This document shows, piece after piece, positions 62,472-64,000 of a DNA stretch of 64,000 nucleotides. Origin of the DNA: Candidatus Desulfopertinax cowenii (lineage in GTDB: Bacteria > Bacillota > Desulfotomaculia > Desulfotomaculales > Desulforudaceae); contig MPOA01000002.1 in assembly GCA_001899445.1 (NCBI GenBank), positions 1-64,000 of the forward strand. Direction: 5' to 3'. The notes beneath the pieces were generated by a model. The model did no database searches and was not told the DNA's origin. It was given only the letters and a program-made list of their open reading frames with translations. Each line of letters opens with the position of its first letter. The first letter of the stretch is position 1. The translations under genes were made by a program, and so were the position numbers.

Positions 62472-63512
62472 TTGATCAAGGTTGGGATTATCGGGTCCAC
62501 CGGCTACACAGGCGCCGAACTGGTGCGCCTCCTTTCCCGCCACCCGCACGCGGAAATCGTTGGCCTGACCTCCCGTACTTACAGCGGCGAGCCTTACTGG
62601 CGGGTTTACCCGCATCTCAAGGGGTATACCGACCTGCAGTGCGAGGAGCTGGACCTGCCGCGCTTGGTCGACCGGGCGGACGTAATCTTCACCGCCTTGC
62701 CGCACGGGCATTCCGTGGAGGTGGCGCGGGAGGTGCTTTCCCGGGGTAAGAAACTGATCGACCTGGGCGCCGACTTCCGGTTCAGCGCGCGGGAGGTGTA
62801 CGAGTCCTGGTACCGAGTGCCCCATACCGCTCCGGAACTCCTGGAACGGGCGGTATACGGCCTGTCCGAGATCAACCGGGACGCCATCCGGGGCGCCGAT
62901 CTGGTGGCCAACCCGGGCTGCTATCCCACGGCCTCCGTCCTAGGCCTGGCACCCTTACTGGCCAAGGGCCTCATTGACACCCGGGAGATCGTGATCGATG
63001 CCAAATCTGGTGTTTCGGGTGCCGGCCGGGGCTTCTCCCAGAAAACCCACTTTTCGGAAACGAACGAAAACTTCCAGGCCTACGGCGTGGCTGGGCACCG
63101 GCACACCCCGGAGATCGAGGAACAGCTGGGCCGCCTGGCGGGCCGGGAAATCACCGTTTCCTTTACCCCCCACCTGGTGCCCATGGTACGGGGTATCCTG
63201 GCTACCATTTACACCAGGCCCACGGTCCTGCCGGAGGCGGAGGAGCTTTACGCGCTTTACATGGACTTTTACCGGGAAGAATCGTTTGTGCGGTTGCTAC
63301 CGCCCGGGGTGCTGCCCCAGACCAAGGCGGTGGCCGGCACCAACCACTGCGACCTCGCCCTGGTTCCCGATCCGCGCACCGGCCGGATTGTGATCCTGGC
63401 CGCTATCGACAACCTGGTCAAGGGCGCTTCCGGCCAGGCGGTGCAGAACATGAACCTCATCTTTGACCTTGACGAAACCACGGGGCTGGTTTTCCCCGGG
63501 TTGTATCCCTAG
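62472..63512 (+). CDS. argC: N-acetyl-gamma-glutamyl-phosphate reductase
   Basis: NADPH-dependent third step of arginine synthesis; 346 residues. Seen: IKVGIIGSTGYTGAELVRLL, FTALPHGHSVEVAREV, LIDLGADFRF, catalytic Cys in VANPGCYPTASVLGL, KSGVSGAGRG, HRHTPEIEEQLGRLAG and the C-terminal NLVKGASGQAVQNMNL. TTG 62472 has GGAG upstream and gives the usual N-terminus. argJ follows 16 bases later. Confidence 0.95.
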   Translation: MIKVGIIGSTGYTGAELVRLLSRHPHAEIVGLTSRTYSGEPYWRVYPHLKGYTDLQCEELDLPRLVDRADVIFTALPHGHSVEVAREVLSRGKKLIDLGADFRFSAREVYESWYRVPHTAPELLERAVYGLSEINRDAIRGADLVANPGCYPTASVLGLAPLLAKGLIDTREIVIDAKSGVSGAGRGFSQKTHFSETNENFQAYGVAGHRHTPEIEEQLGRLAGREITVSFTPHLVPMVRGILATIYTRPTVLPEAEELYALYMDFYREESFVRLLPPGVLPQTKAVAGTNHCDLALVPDPRTGRIVILAAIDNLVKGASGQAVQNMNLIFDLDETTGLVFPGLYP

Positions 63513-63528
63513 GAGGGTGGAGGTAAAC

Positions 63529-64000
63529 TTGGAGCTTGAGTGGCTGGACAATGGCGGCATAACAGCGGCAAAGGGGTTTCAGGCCAGCGGTACGCACGCC
63601 GGGTTGAAGCGCAACAAGAAAGACCTGGCGCTGATTTTTTCGGAGGTGCCCGGTGCGGCGGCCGGGGTGTTCACCGCCAACCAGGTCAAGGGCGCGCCCC
63701 TGCTGATTTCCATGCCCCGGGTGCGCGCGGGGCGCCTGCAGGCGATGATCATCAACAGTGGTAACGCCAACACCTGCAACGGCCCGGCCGGCCTGGAGGA
63801 CGCCCAGGAGATGGGCCGCCTGACGGCCGAAGCGCTTGGTATTCCGGAAGAAACGGTGCTGGTCAGCTCGACCGGCGTGATCGGGCAGCGGCTGCCGCTG
63901 GCGAAGATCGCGGCCGGTATTCCGGAGGCGGTGCGCCGCTTAAGCCCCGCCGGGGGCCTGGACGCCGCCGAAGCGATCATGACCACCGATACCGTGCCCA
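63529..64000 (+). CDS. argJ: glutamate N-acetyltransferase ArgJ (partial, cut by window end)
   Basis: Arginine-cycle enzyme that transfers acetyl from N-acetylornithine to glutamate. The visible 157 codons include ITAAKGFQASGTHAGLKRNK, GVFTANQVKGAP, IINSGNANTCNGPAGLEDAQ, the oxyanion-type VSSTGVIGQRLPL, and MTTDTVP at the very end, shortly before the autocleavage Thr expected in the missing part. TTG 63529 has AGGAGGGTGGAGG upstream. It is the second gene of the arg operon. Confidence 0.94.
   Translation, partial: MELEWLDNGGITAAKGFQASGTHAGLKRNKKDLALIFSEVPGAAAGVFTANQVKGAPLLISMPRVRAGRLQAMIINSGNANTCNGPAGLEDAQEMGRLTAEALGIPEETVLVSSTGVIGQRLPLAKIAAGIPEAVRRLSPAGGLDAAEAIMTTDTVP

Overview
The window reads as chromosome of a GC-rich, spore-forming, anaerobic Firmicute of the Desulforudis/Desulfotomaculum/Pelotomaculum type (Peptococcaceae or relatives). 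This placement is inference from gene content and order: FtsEX with a CtpA protease and a MinJ-like protein, the whiA and rapZ pair, CwlD amidase next to rplM-rpsI, a K+-independent membrane pyrophosphatase, CooT, type-4 uracil-DNA glycosylase and an AmmeMemoRadiSam locus. Most genes lie on the + strand. GTG, TTG and occasional non-canonical starts are frequent, and Shine-Dalgarno sites were used to choose starts. No rRNA, tRNA or CRISPR array was recognised.

Bases 1-1,950 are a scarred edge: the terminus of an IS21-like element, a frameshifted thermonuclease gene, the C-terminal stub of an HD-GYP gene, a NADAR-family gene and a 59-residue membrane protein. Bases 2,000-13,200 hold mixed metabolism: a D-amino-acid transaminase, an SDR dehydrogenase, a HesA/MoeB-type activating enzyme overlapping a MoaD-like sulfur carrier, threonine synthase, a UspA protein fused to a small symporter-subunit-like module followed by a sodium:solute symporter, a small-multidrug-export family protein, a GH18 hydrolase and a nitronate-monooxygenase-like flavoprotein. 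Bases 13,486-19,900 are an envelope/division block (small membrane protein, DUF2225, ftsE-ftsX, EnvC-like M23 protein, ctpA, minJ-like). Bases 20,000-30,400 run from cooT and a type-4 UDG through a Gln/Gly-tailed solute-binding lipoprotein to uvrB-uvrA-uvrC. uvrB appears to start on ATC.

Bases 30,400-43,900 are sugar and central carbon metabolism: Cof-type HAD phosphatase, ROK kinase, glycogen-debranching enzyme, phosphoglucose/phosphomannose isomerase, then rapZ and whiA (no yvcK between them), then gap-pgk-tpiA-gpmI-eno-secG (no cggR in front). The H+-pyrophosphatase and a cyclic-2,3-diphosphoglycerate-synthetase-like P-loop protein follow. Bases 47,500-53,100 contain an IS3 remnant, a TSUP permease, a hotdog thioesterase, an HD protein, RNase R and ribosomal proteins L13/S9. 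Bases 53,100-57,500 are cell-wall and redox genes (cwlD, a beta-lactamase-fold protein with a copper-amine-oxidase-type domain, a geranylgeranyl-reductase-like flavoprotein) and a tandemly duplicated unknown gene carrying a frameshift.

Bases 57,480-61,740 hold a membrane-anchored ClpP/SppA-like protease, a LysE-family exporter and a two-gene AmmeMemoRadiSam system (Memo-AMMECR1 fusion plus radical SAM enzyme), the best candidate here for poorly understood biology. About 730 bases of non-coding, repeat-rich DNA follow, including a 229-bp inverted-repeat-bounded element, and then the start of an arginine operon (argC, argJ cut by the window end).
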